DNA from: Candidatus Zixiibacteriota bacterium
GTDB taxonomy: Bacteria; Zixibacteria; MSB-5A5; GN15; JAAZOE01
Direction of reading: 5' to 3'
Length of the DNA stretch: 64,000 nt
NCBI GenBank assembly: GCA_030668485.1
Contig: DAOUTW010000009.1
Span: 30,532-94,531 of the forward strand
The first letter of the stretch is position 1, and every line of letters starts with the position of its first letter. The translations under genes were made by a program, and so were the position numbers. Below are positions 9,153 to 17,585 of the stretch, piece after piece. A model generated the notes under the pieces. It worked only from the letters and a program-made list of their open reading frames with translations, had not been told where the DNA came from and ran no database searches.

Positions 9153-9389
9153 CTATTCCGTGACATGCCCTTTGATATAGGCAATGGCCTTCCCGACGGT
9201 CATGATATTTTCGGAATCCTTGTCGGAGATCTGGAGATTGAACTCATCTTCCAACGCCAAAACCAATTCCGCCTGATCCAGAGAATCGGCGCCCAAATCA
9301 TCCACAAATGAAGCTTCTTCGGTAACTTGCTCAGTGGTCACATTCAGCTTGTCCATAACGATCTCTTTGACTCTAGCTTCAACAGACAT
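9153..9389 (-). CDS. acpP: Acyl carrier protein
   Basis: 78 acidic residues with the phosphopantetheine site DDLGADSLDQAE, where the Ser of DSL is modified. It carries acyl intermediates between the Fab enzymes. A strong ribosome site (AAGGAGT) precedes the ATG, as expected for one of the most abundant proteins in the cell. The position between fabG and fabF is the canonical one. Confidence 0.97.
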   Translation of the reverse strand: MSVEARVKEIVMDKLNVTTEQVTEEASFVDDLGADSLDQAELVLALEDEFNLQISDKDSENIMTVGKAIAYIKGHVTE

Positions 9390-9433
9390 TCCCTACTCCT
9401 TAATTAAATATATCTTACTTTTTAAATTTCGGT

Positions 9434-10180
9434 TTACATTACCATACCGCCATCCACCTGCAAAACCTGACCGGTGATGTAGTCGGCCTCGGGAGACGCC
9501 AAAAAGGCGACTGCCCCGGCGACATCAGCAGCGGTTCCTGGCCGCTTTAGGGGAATGACGTCTAAAAAAGCTTTTCGTGCCGCTTCCGGCAACTGTTCGG
9601 TCATCGGCGTTGCGATATAGCCCGGCGCGACGGCATTGACGGTGACCCCTCGCCCGGACAGTTCTTTGGCTACCGATTTGGTCAGTCCGATCAGACCGGC
9701 TTTGGACGCGGCATAATTCGCCTGTCCGGCGTTACCTATCAGTCCCACCACGGAACTGATATTGATAATTTTGCCCGACCTGGCTTTCATCATAATTCTC
9801 GAGGCGGCCTGGGTCACGAGAAAGGCACCCTTGAGATTGACCTCCATCACCATATCCCAACTGTCAGGCGTCTGGCGGATCAGGAGGGCGTCGCGAGTAA
9901 TCCCGGCGTTGTTGACGAGGATGTCCAATGACCCGAACTTGTCGATGATCGCTTTCATCATCCGGCCGATGTCCTCGGACTTGGTGATATTACACGGTAT
10001 ACCGAGGACGGGATACCCTTTTTCGGCCAGCTCTCCGGCCGTTTGTTCGGCCAGTTCGCCCAGGACGTCGGAGATTATAAGGTTGGCTCCCAGGGAGCCG
10101 AGTTTTTCTGCTATGGCCCGTCCGATACCGCGGGCGGAACCGGTCACCAGCGCCGTTTTACCTTCCAATGGTTTCATCAT
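9434..10180 (-). CDS. fabG: 3-oxoacyl-ACP reductase
   Basis: 248-residue classical short-chain dehydrogenase. It has the cofactor motif TGSARGIGRAIA (near 14-25), NNAGITRD and the catalytic set Asn, Ser (NISSVVG), Tyr and Lys (NYAASKAG), and it ends VLQVDGGMVM. It reduces 3-oxoacyl-ACP with NADPH. The ATG overlaps the fabD stop by four bases, so the two genes are translationally coupled. A second in-frame ATG directly follows the first. Confidence 0.96.
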   Translation of the reverse strand: MMKPLEGKTALVTGSARGIGRAIAEKLGSLGANLIISDVLGELAEQTAGELAEKGYPVLGIPCNITKSEDIGRMMKAIIDKFGSLDILVNNAGITRDALLIRQTPDSWDMVMEVNLKGAFLVTQAASRIMMKARSGKIINISSVVGLIGNAGQANYAASKAGLIGLTKSVAKELSGRGVTVNAVAPGYIATPMTEQLPEAARKAFLDVIPLKRPGTAADVAGAVAFLASPEADYITGQVLQVDGGMVM

Positions 10181-11124
10181 TTTCCTTCCTGTCCGGGCAC
10201 CGCCTCCGACAGAATTTCCGCATCAGTCAGGGTATCGATATTGAATGCCGGGATTGCTTTCATCTCCCTTTTGGCGAGGCCGGTCAGTACTTTGCCGGGA
10301 CCGATTTCCACTACGGCTGATGCACCCTCGGAGGCGAAAAAGGCCATCGTATCGCGCCAGCGCACCGGGGCCGTTATTTGTTGCACGAGCAGTTTCCTGA
10401 TCTCAGCGGCGGCTGTTACCGGACGGGCGGTGACATTGGCGACCACCGGCGGATCGGCATCTTTAATCGCGATGCCATCGAGGCACTCGGCCATTCCTTC
10501 CGTGGCCGAGGCCATGAGGGGCGAGTGAAAGGCACCGCCGACCTCAAGCATTAGAGCCCGTTTGGCGCCAGCCTCTTTGGCCAGTCGGCAAGCCTCTTCG
10601 ACCGCCTGATGTTCCCCTGATATGGCGACCTGAAGTGATGAATTTATATTGGCCCGGGTAACAATTCCTTTTGCGGAAGCCTGTTCGCAGACGGCATCCA
10701 GTTTTTCATCCGCCAATGCGAGAATCGCCGCCATCGTGCCGGGATTTTCGACACATGCTTTTTCCATCAGTTTGGCTCTTGTACAAACGGAGGTTATGGC
10801 ATCTTCGGGTGTCAGTGATCCACTGCTTACCAGCGCCACATATTCTCCCAGGCTATGACCGGCAGCATATTTATGCGGCGGCAATTGTCGGCCGAGGATT
10901 TCCAGAAGACCCAGCGAATGGATAAGTATCGCAGGCTGGGTGAAGATAGTCTGCTTCAGCTTTTCAGCCGGTCCTTCGACAGAGATTCGGGCCAGATCAT
11001 CGCCGAGCAGATCCGAAGCCTGGTTATAGTAGGCCCTGACTCGCTCCGACCTTTCATGAAGTTCACGCCCCATACCGACATATTGAGAGGCCTGCCCCGG
11101 AAATATATAAATCAGTTTATTCAC
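10177..11124 (-). CDS. fabD: Malonyl-CoA:ACP transacylase
   Basis: 315 residues. The N-terminal FPGQASQYVGMG motif and the nucleophile elbow GHSLGEY identify FabD, which loads malonyl groups onto ACP. The later segment GAFHSPLM carries the catalytic His. Translation probably starts at GTG 11124, only three bases after the fabH stop, and ends overlapping fabG. Confidence 0.96.
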   Translation of the reverse strand: MNKLIYIFPGQASQYVGMGRELHERSERVRAYYNQASDLLGDDLARISVEGPAEKLKQTIFTQPAILIHSLGLLEILGRQLPPHKYAAGHSLGEYVALVSSGSLTPEDAITSVCTRAKLMEKACVENPGTMAAILALADEKLDAVCEQASAKGIVTRANINSSLQVAISGEHQAVEEACRLAKEAGAKRALMLEVGGAFHSPLMASATEGMAECLDGIAIKDADPPVVANVTARPVTAAAEIRKLLVQQITAPVRWRDTMAFFASEGASAVVEIGPGKVLTGLAKREMKAIPAFNIDTLTDAEILSEAVPGQEGK

Positions 11125-11127
11125 TCC

Positions 11128-12111
11128 CTACCAGCGGATTGCCGCCGCTCCCCATGTTAAGCCTCCGCCAAAAGCAACGATGACGATATTGCTGCCTTTT
11201 TTAATTCGTCCCTCTTTTACCGCCTGATCGAGCGCCAACGGCACCGAGGCAGCCGAGGTGTTTCCGTATTTTTCAATATTGAGATAAACTTTTTCCCAAG
11301 GCACTCCCACCCTTTTGGCCGTGGCCTGAATGATTCGAATGTTGGCCTGATGAGGGACCAGGAGATCGATTGAATCCGGGGTAAAGCCGGCTTCTTTGGC
11401 GACACGGGCCGCGGCGTCGCCCATATAGCGGACAGCGTGTTTGAACACTTCGTTGCCATGCATGACAATGCAAGTATCCTGTTTACGGAAATCACCGTTC
11501 TGGCCATAGGGGGTATGGGTACCGCCGGCCTCGATATACAGCAGGCGGTCGAGGTTTCCGTCCGATTTGAGATAGGTCGAGAGAATTCCGCTTTCGTCGT
11601 CGGAGGCGGTCAGGATGGCGGCTCCGGCGGCGTCGCCGAAGAGAACACAGGTATTGCGATCGTCGTAATTGGTGATAGAGCTCAGTTTTTCGGCACCGAA
11701 GACAAGAATATTTTTATAAGTTCCGGTCGCGATGTAAGCCTGCGCAACGGAAAGACCATGAATGAAACCGGCACACGCCGCCACGATATCCATAGTAGCG
11801 GAATTGGAAGCGCCGAGCTTTTTCTGAATCATGCATGACAATGACGGCAACCGGTAATCGGGCGTCACTGTTCCTGCGATGATCATATCGATATCGGTTT
11901 CCTTAAGGCCGGCCATATCAAGGGCGCTTTTGGCGGCCTCGACACACATATCGGAGGTATCTTCGTCATCGGCTGCAATATGTCGTTCAATGATTCCCGT
12001 TCGACTGATGATCCACTCATCCGAGGTGTCGACTATTTTTTCCAGATCGCTGTTGGTGAGCACTCTTTCCGGAGTGTACGACCCAATCCCGATGATTTTT
12101 GCTCTTGTCAT
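11128..12111 (-). CDS. fabH: Beta-ketoacyl-ACP synthase III
   Basis: 327 residues, the normal length. FabH features include GIGSYTPERVLTN at the start, the catalytic Cys in AACAGF, His in VPHQANIRI and Asn in YGNTSAASVP. It condenses a short acyl-CoA with malonyl-ACP to start fatty-acid chains. The plsX-fabH-fabD order is conserved across bacteria. The substrate (acetyl-CoA or branched primers) cannot be decided from sequence alone. Confidence 0.96.
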   Translation of the reverse strand: MTRAKIIGIGSYTPERVLTNSDLEKIVDTSDEWIISRTGIIERHIAADDEDTSDMCVEAAKSALDMAGLKETDIDMIIAGTVTPDYRLPSLSCMIQKKLGASNSATMDIVAACAGFIHGLSVAQAYIATGTYKNILVFGAEKLSSITNYDDRNTCVLFGDAAGAAILTASDDESGILSTYLKSDGNLDRLLYIEAGGTHTPYGQNGDFRKQDTCIVMHGNEVFKHAVRYMGDAAARVAKEAGFTPDSIDLLVPHQANIRIIQATAKRVGVPWEKVYLNIEKYGNTSAASVPLALDQAVKEGRIKKGSNIVIVAFGGGLTWGAAAIRW

Positions 12112-12131
12112 TCCCTTGATTTCACCTACGT

Positions 12132-13211
12132 TTAATTATTCGTGTCACGCTGCACAGTCCCGTTCATCTTGAAATCGACCGGCGAATCCCCATTATGACC
12201 GGCCATAAGAACAGCCTCTATCTTTTCGTTAACCTGATGGGTAACCATCTCCCGCGCTACCGAAAGGGCCTTGTGGATGGCTTTGCTCGATGATCCGCCA
12301 TGACAGATAATGCAAATACCATTAATACCCAGAAGAGGCGCACCGCCGACCTCGGTATAATCAAAGGTGTTACGCAGCCTGCGGAGGAAAGGATACATCA
12401 AGATTGCCCCGAATCGGGAAAAGATGTTAGAGGTTATCTGGCGTCTGATGGAATTGGTCAGAAAACCTTCCACCGATTCGGCAAACTTAAGGACCACATT
12501 ACCGACGAAACCATCGGTAATGACGACATCGGCTTTGGCCATCAAAATATCGCGACCCTCAATATTGCCGATAAAATTCAAGGCCTGATTTTTTTCCAGA
12601 AGGGCATGCGTTTCCAGAATCAAATCGTTTCCCTTGCTGCGTTCCTCGCCAATCGACATCAGTCCGATACGCGGACGGTTGATTCCAAACATATGACTGG
12701 AGACAATTGATCCCATAATGCCAAATTGGTACAGGTTCAGCGGTTTGCAGTCGGAATTGGCGCCGACATCGAGAACCACCGCCGGCCGCCGTTCCAGAGT
12801 GGGGAAAAAGGATGCAATGGCCGGTCGTTTGACCTCCCGCAGGCGCCCGAGGTTGAGCATAGCGGTTCCCATCACAGCCCCGGTATTGCCCGGCGAGATA
12901 ACGGCATCCACTTCCCGCAGCTTGTGCAGGCGAACCGCCTCGGCAATTGAGGTATCCCGCCTTCTGACCGCCTCTGACGGAGAATCGGTCATGGAAACCT
13001 CACCGTCGGCGTGATGGATATCAATATTCCCGGGCAGATCGCGATGTTTTTTCAACTCGGCTGAAATCACATCGCTACGTCCGACCAGAATGATCTTACA
13101 TGCCAGCCCGAATTCCCGGGCGGCCTCAATTCCGCCGCTGACGATTAGACCGGGACCGGAGTCGGTCCCCATGACATCAAGAGCCAATGCCAATTGCTTT
13201 TTGTCAGTCAT
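12132..13211 (-). CDS. plsX: Phosphate acyltransferase PlsX
   Basis: 359 residues from ATG 13211 (TTG 13217 is the alternative). It carries PlsX motifs: ALDVMGTDSGP at the start, SPGNTGAVMGTA, LDVGANSDCKP and TEVGGAPLLGING. It converts acyl-ACP to acyl-phosphate, the donor for PlsY in phospholipid synthesis, and so links the fab genes to membrane lipid formation. It lies between rpmF and fabH, as in many bacteria. Confidence 0.96.
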   Translation of the reverse strand: MTDKKQLALALDVMGTDSGPGLIVSGGIEAAREFGLACKIILVGRSDVISAELKKHRDLPGNIDIHHADGEVSMTDSPSEAVRRRDTSIAEAVRLHKLREVDAVISPGNTGAVMGTAMLNLGRLREVKRPAIASFFPTLERRPAVVLDVGANSDCKPLNLYQFGIMGSIVSSHMFGINRPRIGLMSIGEERSKGNDLILETHALLEKNQALNFIGNIEGRDILMAKADVVITDGFVGNVVLKFAESVEGFLTNSIRRQITSNIFSRFGAILMYPFLRRLRNTFDYTEVGGAPLLGINGICIICHGGSSSKAIHKALSVAREMVTHQVNEKIEAVLMAGHNGDSPVDFKMNGTVQRDTNN

Positions 13212-13234
13212 TGTCAATGCTATTGCTCAAAAGC

Positions 13235-13411
13235 TCACTTTGAGGCAATTACCTCCACATCTTTGTAGAAGCCACAGTTGGGGCAGATATGATGCGCCAT
13301 TTTCGGTTGATGACACTGATTGCAATCGACAACTGTCGGAGCCTGCAGTTTCCAGTGAGTACGGCGCTTGCGTCCTCGGGCTCGAGAGTGTCTTCTTTTC
13401 GGTACCGCCAT
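13235..13411 (-). CDS. rpmF: Ribosomal protein bL32
   Basis: 58 residues starting MAVPKRRHSRARGRKRRTHW, an unmistakable bL32 N-terminus. Cys30, Cys33, Cys43 and Cys46 (CNQC ... CPNC) form the zinc-ribbon, so this is the zinc-dependent C+ form. A GGAGA ribosome site precedes the ATG. The gene sits 32 bp after yceD and 23 bp before plsX, the classic arrangement that couples ribosome and lipid synthesis. Confidence 0.97.
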   Translation of the reverse strand: MAVPKRRHSRARGRKRRTHWKLQAPTVVDCNQCHQPKMAHHICPNCGFYKDVEVIASK

Positions 13412-13443
13412 GGTGTCTCCTTAACTGTTCGCAAAAGGTAACT

Positions 13444-13956
13444 TTATTTTTGCAGATCGCGGAGTCCGTCCCAACGGGAATCGGTTTCCTCCACTTTGCA
13501 TTCACATTGGCTTTTATTCCGATTCAAACCGCAGATAGGGCATAGTCCCCGGCATTCTTCTTTGCAGATCGGCTTGAGCGGCAAGGTCAGCACCAGTGCT
13601 TCGCACACCGGTGCGGTGATATCGACTTCTGTAGTACCGGCCGGGACAATTAGTTCGTTCTCCGGCAATTCGTCGAGATTCACATTCCTGTCGTCGCTAA
13701 CCTCATGAATCGAAAAATCTATTTCGCCCTCAAGGGTTGTACGATACTGTTCGAGACAACGAACGCACTCTATATCAACGTCACAGACGGCCATACCGGT
13801 ACAGAAGAAGATATGATCGCCTTGCATTATATTGAGTTCCACCCGCGCCTCACCAATGGTGGTTACCCCATCAGCCAACAATTTCAACTGCGAGGCATCT
13901 TCCTTAATCACCAAACGTGCCGGAAGTTCCCTAAGAGTGTTTAGATCCAGTATCAT
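13444..13956 (-). CDS. yceD: YceD/DUF177 family protein
   Basis: 170 residues. The first two thirds match the YceD pattern (start LDLNTLRELPARL, then CVRCLEQYRTTLEGEIDFSI). The end carries a cysteine cluster (CKEECRGLCPICGLNRNKSQ) likely to bind zinc. YceD homologues lie upstream of rpmF in most bacteria and in plants affect 23S rRNA accumulation; the exact function remains open. It is the first gene of the cluster. GAAAGG lies just before the ATG, and a good promoter sits unusually close. Confidence 0.9.
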   Translation of the reverse strand: MILDLNTLRELPARLVIKEDASQLKLLADGVTTIGEARVELNIMQGDHIFFCTGMAVCDVDIECVRCLEQYRTTLEGEIDFSIHEVSDDRNVNLDELPENELIVPAGTTEVDITAPVCEALVLTLPLKPICKEECRGLCPICGLNRNKSQCECKVEETDSRWDGLRDLQK

Positions 13957-13964
13957 AGCCTTTC

Positions 13965-13993
13965 AAATTAAATAATTAGCGATAGTCTGTCAA
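13965..13993 (-). promoter_or_regulatory. Predicted promoter of the yceD-rpmF-plsX-fab cluster
   Basis: On the minus strand: TTGACA (13988-13993), a 17-bp spacer and TAATTT (13965-13970). The predicted start of transcription would be near 13958, only about two bases before the yceD ATG at 13956, so the transcript would be almost leaderless. A weaker alternative upstream is TTGACG with an 18-bp spacer to GACTAT. Confidence 0.4.
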
Positions 13994-14255
13994 GCAAATT
14001 CTCAGCGTCAAATCCATTGTTCCCCAATAAGTTACAGAGCCCCATCGGTGTTCGGTGGGGCCTTTGGGCTCCAGCCTGTCAATTCTAGTCAATTGTCACG
14101 ATTAATCCCAGCGTGATCAGGTACAATTGTTTCACTTAACAATGGCAGGAGAGCCAATTTTGTTCCCGGATTAATCGAAACAAAAGGTGGGGTGAGTCGG
14201 AATGGCCATTGAAGTATTTGAGAATTATGCCGGGCGATTTCCGGTCACCGGGCAA
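13994..14255. other. Intergenic region between yceD and the esterase-like gene
   Basis: No gene is seen. It holds one hairpin (GCCCCA 14039-14044 with TGGGGC 14056-14061, nested in GAGCCC/GGGCTC) that lacks a T-run and so is not a convincing terminator. The rest is upstream sequence of the yceD promoter. Confidence 0.5.
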
Positions 14256-14289
14256 TAAAAAGACCGGGAAATTTCTTTTCCCGGTCTTG
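14256..14289 (-). terminator. Rho-independent terminator of the fadL-esterase operon
   Basis: On the minus strand, a 12-bp perfect stem (AAGACCGGGAAA with TTTCCCGGTCTT, 14261-14289) with a five-base loop runs into TTTAT. It begins 28 bases after the esterase-like stop codon at 14317. Confidence 0.8.
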
Positions 14290-14316
14290 AATAGTCTGTG
14301 CACGATTATGCCCCGG

Positions 14317-15702
14317 TTATTCAATATCCTCCGATATTTCAAAATTCTCGGAGTGGAAAATCAGGATATCTTCAAGCAGGTCGTACATGAGATAATCGGC
14401 GGTTCCGGGAAGACTGCCATTACCACCGAAAGTTCTAACTTCGTAATTGGTATCGCCTTTCCCGCCGAGGTAGGCAATAAAGGCATCCATCTGCTCACCA
14501 TAATAGAATTTGGCATCGGCCGAATTTTCCGACTTGATCAGGAGCTTTTTCATGTCGTCGAAATGCGCGGCATTGCCGTTGGCATCGGCGAGATAAAGAT
14601 CCTCGATATTGTGCCTCATCCATTCATCCCAAATTACGGGATTGGGAAGCCCAAACGAATCGAAGGGCATATGCACCTGATGCATCGGCAGGTACGATTT
14701 CATATCGTCGGTCAGGGAATCGAGCGGGGTAAAAGCCCATGTCAACTGGGGGTCGCCTCCGCTTATGAAAACCGAATCGATCTGTATAACATCCTCGAAA
14801 TCCAGACCTGGCCCGGAGTAATGAGGCGAGAAGGCCGCAGCCACGGAAACCATCAGCGATAATTCCGGATTGGCCAGCGAGGTATCGACGGTATAAATCG
14901 TATCAGTCCGGGTTTCGGTTTCGACGATTTGGGTCCATTCACCCGGATAGACTTCGTCGAGGAGAGTTTTGAATCCGCCGGCACCGGTGCCGTCAAAATC
15001 GAGAGGAGCATTGATGGCCGAGACGGAACCAAACATGTCGGTTTCGATCGACAGCATAAAGGCTCCATAACCGCCCATGCCGACGCCGGAGATGGCGCGT
15101 GCCTTGGGATCATCGATAGTGGGATATATGGCGTCGATTCTCGGTATTTTGGCAAGGCTGTTGAAAGTCCATTCTCCCCGGTAAGGCTGATAAGTGGCGG
15201 TATAGGTACCCTGGGGATCGATGAAGGGATCGACTGGAATTTCTTCATCATAAATCAGGGCCGATAAATACCTGCCCTGCTGAGTGGAGTTGGTATAGAA
15301 TGAACCGCCCAATTGTGACCGGCCATCGATGGAGACGATAATCATTGGCTGAATCTTACCTTCGGCGATCAGACGATCAGCGACATTGGCCAAACTGTGT
15401 TCGAAGTAATAGCGTTCATCACCGCGGAACGGCGAGAGTAAATACAGGACCGGATACGGACGGCCGCCACCGCTACGCCCCTCATATCCCGGAGGTGTAT
15501 ACATTTGTGAAACCATGTAACCGGGGTCATGGGACGTGGAAAAGAAGATGGAGAAGAATTGCCAGGCGTTGAGCCACTCGGAATACCCTTGCGAGGAAAC
15601 CTCGGGCCGAGTCGGGTTATCCGGTGTCTTGTCAGTACATCCGGCGAGGAAAAAAGCACTCAGCGCAAAAACCAGAATTATCAATACAATTCGTGAACTC
15701 AT
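14317..15702 (-). CDS. Esterase-fold lipoprotein lacking the catalytic serine
   Basis: 461 residues from ATG 15702 (GGAGG six bases upstream; ATG 15708 has no spacing). Residues 1-20 are a lipoprotein signal with lipobox LAGC. The body is an alpha/beta hydrolase of the esterase D type: LYLLSPFRGDE (oxyanion strand) and the elbow region AISGVGMGGYGAF. Family members read G-x-S-x-G there. Here it is G206-V-G208-M-G210, so Gly replaces the nucleophile Ser. The usual GGH motif near the C-terminus is also altered (FGGNGSLPG). It is therefore probably a non-catalytic binding protein. It follows the FadL-type gene by 12 bp and shares its transcript. Confidence 0.8.
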   Translation of the reverse strand: MSSRIVLIILVFALSAFFLAGCTDKTPDNPTRPEVSSQGYSEWLNAWQFFSIFFSTSHDPGYMVSQMYTPPGYEGRSGGGRPYPVLYLLSPFRGDERYYFEHSLANVADRLIAEGKIQPMIIVSIDGRSQLGGSFYTNSTQQGRYLSALIYDEEIPVDPFIDPQGTYTATYQPYRGEWTFNSLAKIPRIDAIYPTIDDPKARAISGVGMGGYGAFMLSIETDMFGSVSAINAPLDFDGTGAGGFKTLLDEVYPGEWTQIVETETRTDTIYTVDTSLANPELSLMVSVAAAFSPHYSGPGLDFEDVIQIDSVFISGGDPQLTWAFTPLDSLTDDMKSYLPMHQVHMPFDSFGLPNPVIWDEWMRHNIEDLYLADANGNAAHFDDMKKLLIKSENSADAKFYYGEQMDAFIAYLGGKGDTNYEVRTFGGNGSLPGTADYLMYDLLEDILIFHSENFEISEDIE

Positions 15703-15714
15703 CGTCATCCTCCA

Positions 15715-17187
15715 TTAAAACCGGATGGTAAACTGTAATATAGATTCAAAGGCCGATCCGCTGTACGTGCCGGCCATATTATCCGTGATTCCGTCGGCAC
15801 CACCGCTGGCATCGATATCGGTATTGCCACTTTCCATCGACTCCGGATATGCGGTATAACCGGTGGTGAGGTCGAGGATAAGATTTTCAAACACCAGACC
15901 GAGGCCGACATTAAAGCTGTGCTTCAAACCGGGATCGAAAAAGGCCGGATTCAGCGTACCCTGTTCAAAGGGCGACTGATCGGCCATGTATCCGGCCCGC
16001 AGCCGAACCACATCCGAGTACCGATACTGCATCCCAATCGAACCTTTGAGAGTATTTTTCCAGTCGACCGGGACATTCATATCCTGAGTCATCCAGTCAT
16101 TCATCACCGCATTGGGAGTAATCGAATCGTTCTTGAAATCGTAATTGAAGAAATATCCTTCAAAGTCCGACCAGAGAGTATATTCAAGGTCTCCGGCCAG
16201 AAGCAGGCGGTCATTGACCTGGAAAGCCACGCCGGCGCCCAGTTGGGCCGGTAGAGTGAATTCGGTCTCAAAATCGGCTACTGCCATATATCTGGCCCCG
16301 GACGAAAGGATATAATCAATCGAGTCGCGGTTCAAATCACTACGAGTATTATAGGACGGGATATCCGGCATGTAATAGTAGAGATACGTTTCACCATCTA
16401 CGGTCACCGTCGAGTTCATCGCATAGCTCAGACCGAGATTCAGTTTTGGAGTTGCCTTATAAAGCAAGCCAACTCGCAGATTAGGCGAAAACCCTTTGCC
16501 CGTTGAATTCTGCCATTCGGTAATCAAGTCATTGGGACGTCCAGCTATCTGGCTGTGGACTGCTGAATTCTCGTCCAGTGGATTGGGACGCAGGAAAAAG
16601 CCGCCATAGGTAAGATCGCTTTTCATCACTCCTGCAGAGATGCCGAAACTGAGTTGATCTTCCAATAATTCAATGGCCGATACGAGATTAATGGCTACCG
16701 CGTCGAAGTTATGTTCGATTTGCTGCCCAGGTAAGGTAGCCTCATTGTTGAGGGGATGAAAAACCTGCCAGGCTAGGTTTTGATCGAATGGTTGAAATAT
16801 CGCCAAACCGGCCACAATATCCTGGCCTCCCACCGGTAATTTGAAGTATCCGCCCAAAGTTGGATTGGTCAAGACTTCATACCGATTATAAATTTCACCC
16901 TCGTAAAAACCAACATCGTAGCCACCATAATTGATATCCGGCGTGAACTTTAACTGATGATTACTGATGACTTCGTTGAAGGTTATTTGATTTTCGGTGG
17001 TATAAAAAAGTCCGGCCGGATTATAATAAGCCGCCGACCAGTCATCGGCGATAGCGCGAAAGGCTCCACCCATCGCTTTCGCCTTGGCGCCAACACTTGA
17101 GATACTCATCCCGCCGCCCCACGCGGGCAGGACCAGACACCATGTGCACAATGCGCATAAGAAGATAGTGACCGTAGCTTTTTTCAT
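15715..17187 (-). CDS. FadL/OmpP1-type outer-membrane transport protein
   Basis: 490 residues from ATG 17187, which has GGAG six bases upstream; ATG 17193 and TTG 17199 are poorer starts. A signal peptide (TIFLCALCTWCLVLPAWG) is followed by the FadL N-terminal hatch motif (SVGAKAKAMGGAFRAIADDW, AAYYNPAGL) and a beta-barrel ending in FTIRF with a terminal Phe. FadL proteins let hydrophobic compounds such as long-chain fatty acids or hydrocarbons through the outer membrane. The ligand here is unknown. The esterase-fold lipoprotein is next in the same operon. Confidence 0.9.
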   Translation of the reverse strand: MKKATVTIFLCALCTWCLVLPAWGGGMSISSVGAKAKAMGGAFRAIADDWSAAYYNPAGLFYTTENQITFNEVISNHQLKFTPDINYGGYDVGFYEGEIYNRYEVLTNPTLGGYFKLPVGGQDIVAGLAIFQPFDQNLAWQVFHPLNNEATLPGQQIEHNFDAVAINLVSAIELLEDQLSFGISAGVMKSDLTYGGFFLRPNPLDENSAVHSQIAGRPNDLITEWQNSTGKGFSPNLRVGLLYKATPKLNLGLSYAMNSTVTVDGETYLYYYMPDIPSYNTRSDLNRDSIDYILSSGARYMAVADFETEFTLPAQLGAGVAFQVNDRLLLAGDLEYTLWSDFEGYFFNYDFKNDSITPNAVMNDWMTQDMNVPVDWKNTLKGSIGMQYRYSDVVRLRAGYMADQSPFEQGTLNPAFFDPGLKHSFNVGLGLVFENLILDLTTGYTAYPESMESGNTDIDASGGADGITDNMAGTYSGSAFESILQFTIRF

Positions 17188-17301
17188 CCTCATCTCCAAC
17201 TCTATTGAAATCTCACCATTATCGGTTCGCTCTACTCCTCACCAAACGACTTTTTCACAATCATTCATTAGATAATGAAAAAATCGCAAAAACGAATGCG
17301 A

Positions 17302-17330
17302 AAGTTACAATATCCGCCCACTTTTGTCAA
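17302..17330 (-). promoter_or_regulatory. Predicted promoter of the fadL-esterase operon
   Basis: On the minus strand: TTGACA (17325-17330), a 17-bp spacer and TAACTT (17302-17307). The start would be near 17295, giving a leader of about 108 nt. It lies in the 398-bp divergent region shared with the polysaccharide locus. No equally clear promoter was found for the plus-strand gene at 17586. Confidence 0.5.
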
Positions 17331-17585
17331 GCCTACGCTTTACTTTTTTAACCTCCTTACATTTGACTTCTGTAGGTAGACGCACGGATCGACGTTTTTT
17401 TTCAATGCGAGGGAAATATTTTCCCTTTCCGGAGCGAAATCTTTTCGGCTTAATCGCCTTCACACGCCGCAATCGCCCCTGATCGAACAGACCTATTGAA
17501 TTGTGAGGCATAGAGTTAACGTGTTCAATAATTACTTGGCATCGTTGCTGCTTTCCCTTTAAAAAAACCATGGAAGGTTTGAAAA

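Noticed and set aside
17305..17571. 88-residue basic open frame on the minus strand
   Set aside because: No ribosome site before its start, no recognisable family, composition explained by an AT-rich divergent promoter region. It also overlaps the promoter predicted for the FadL gene.
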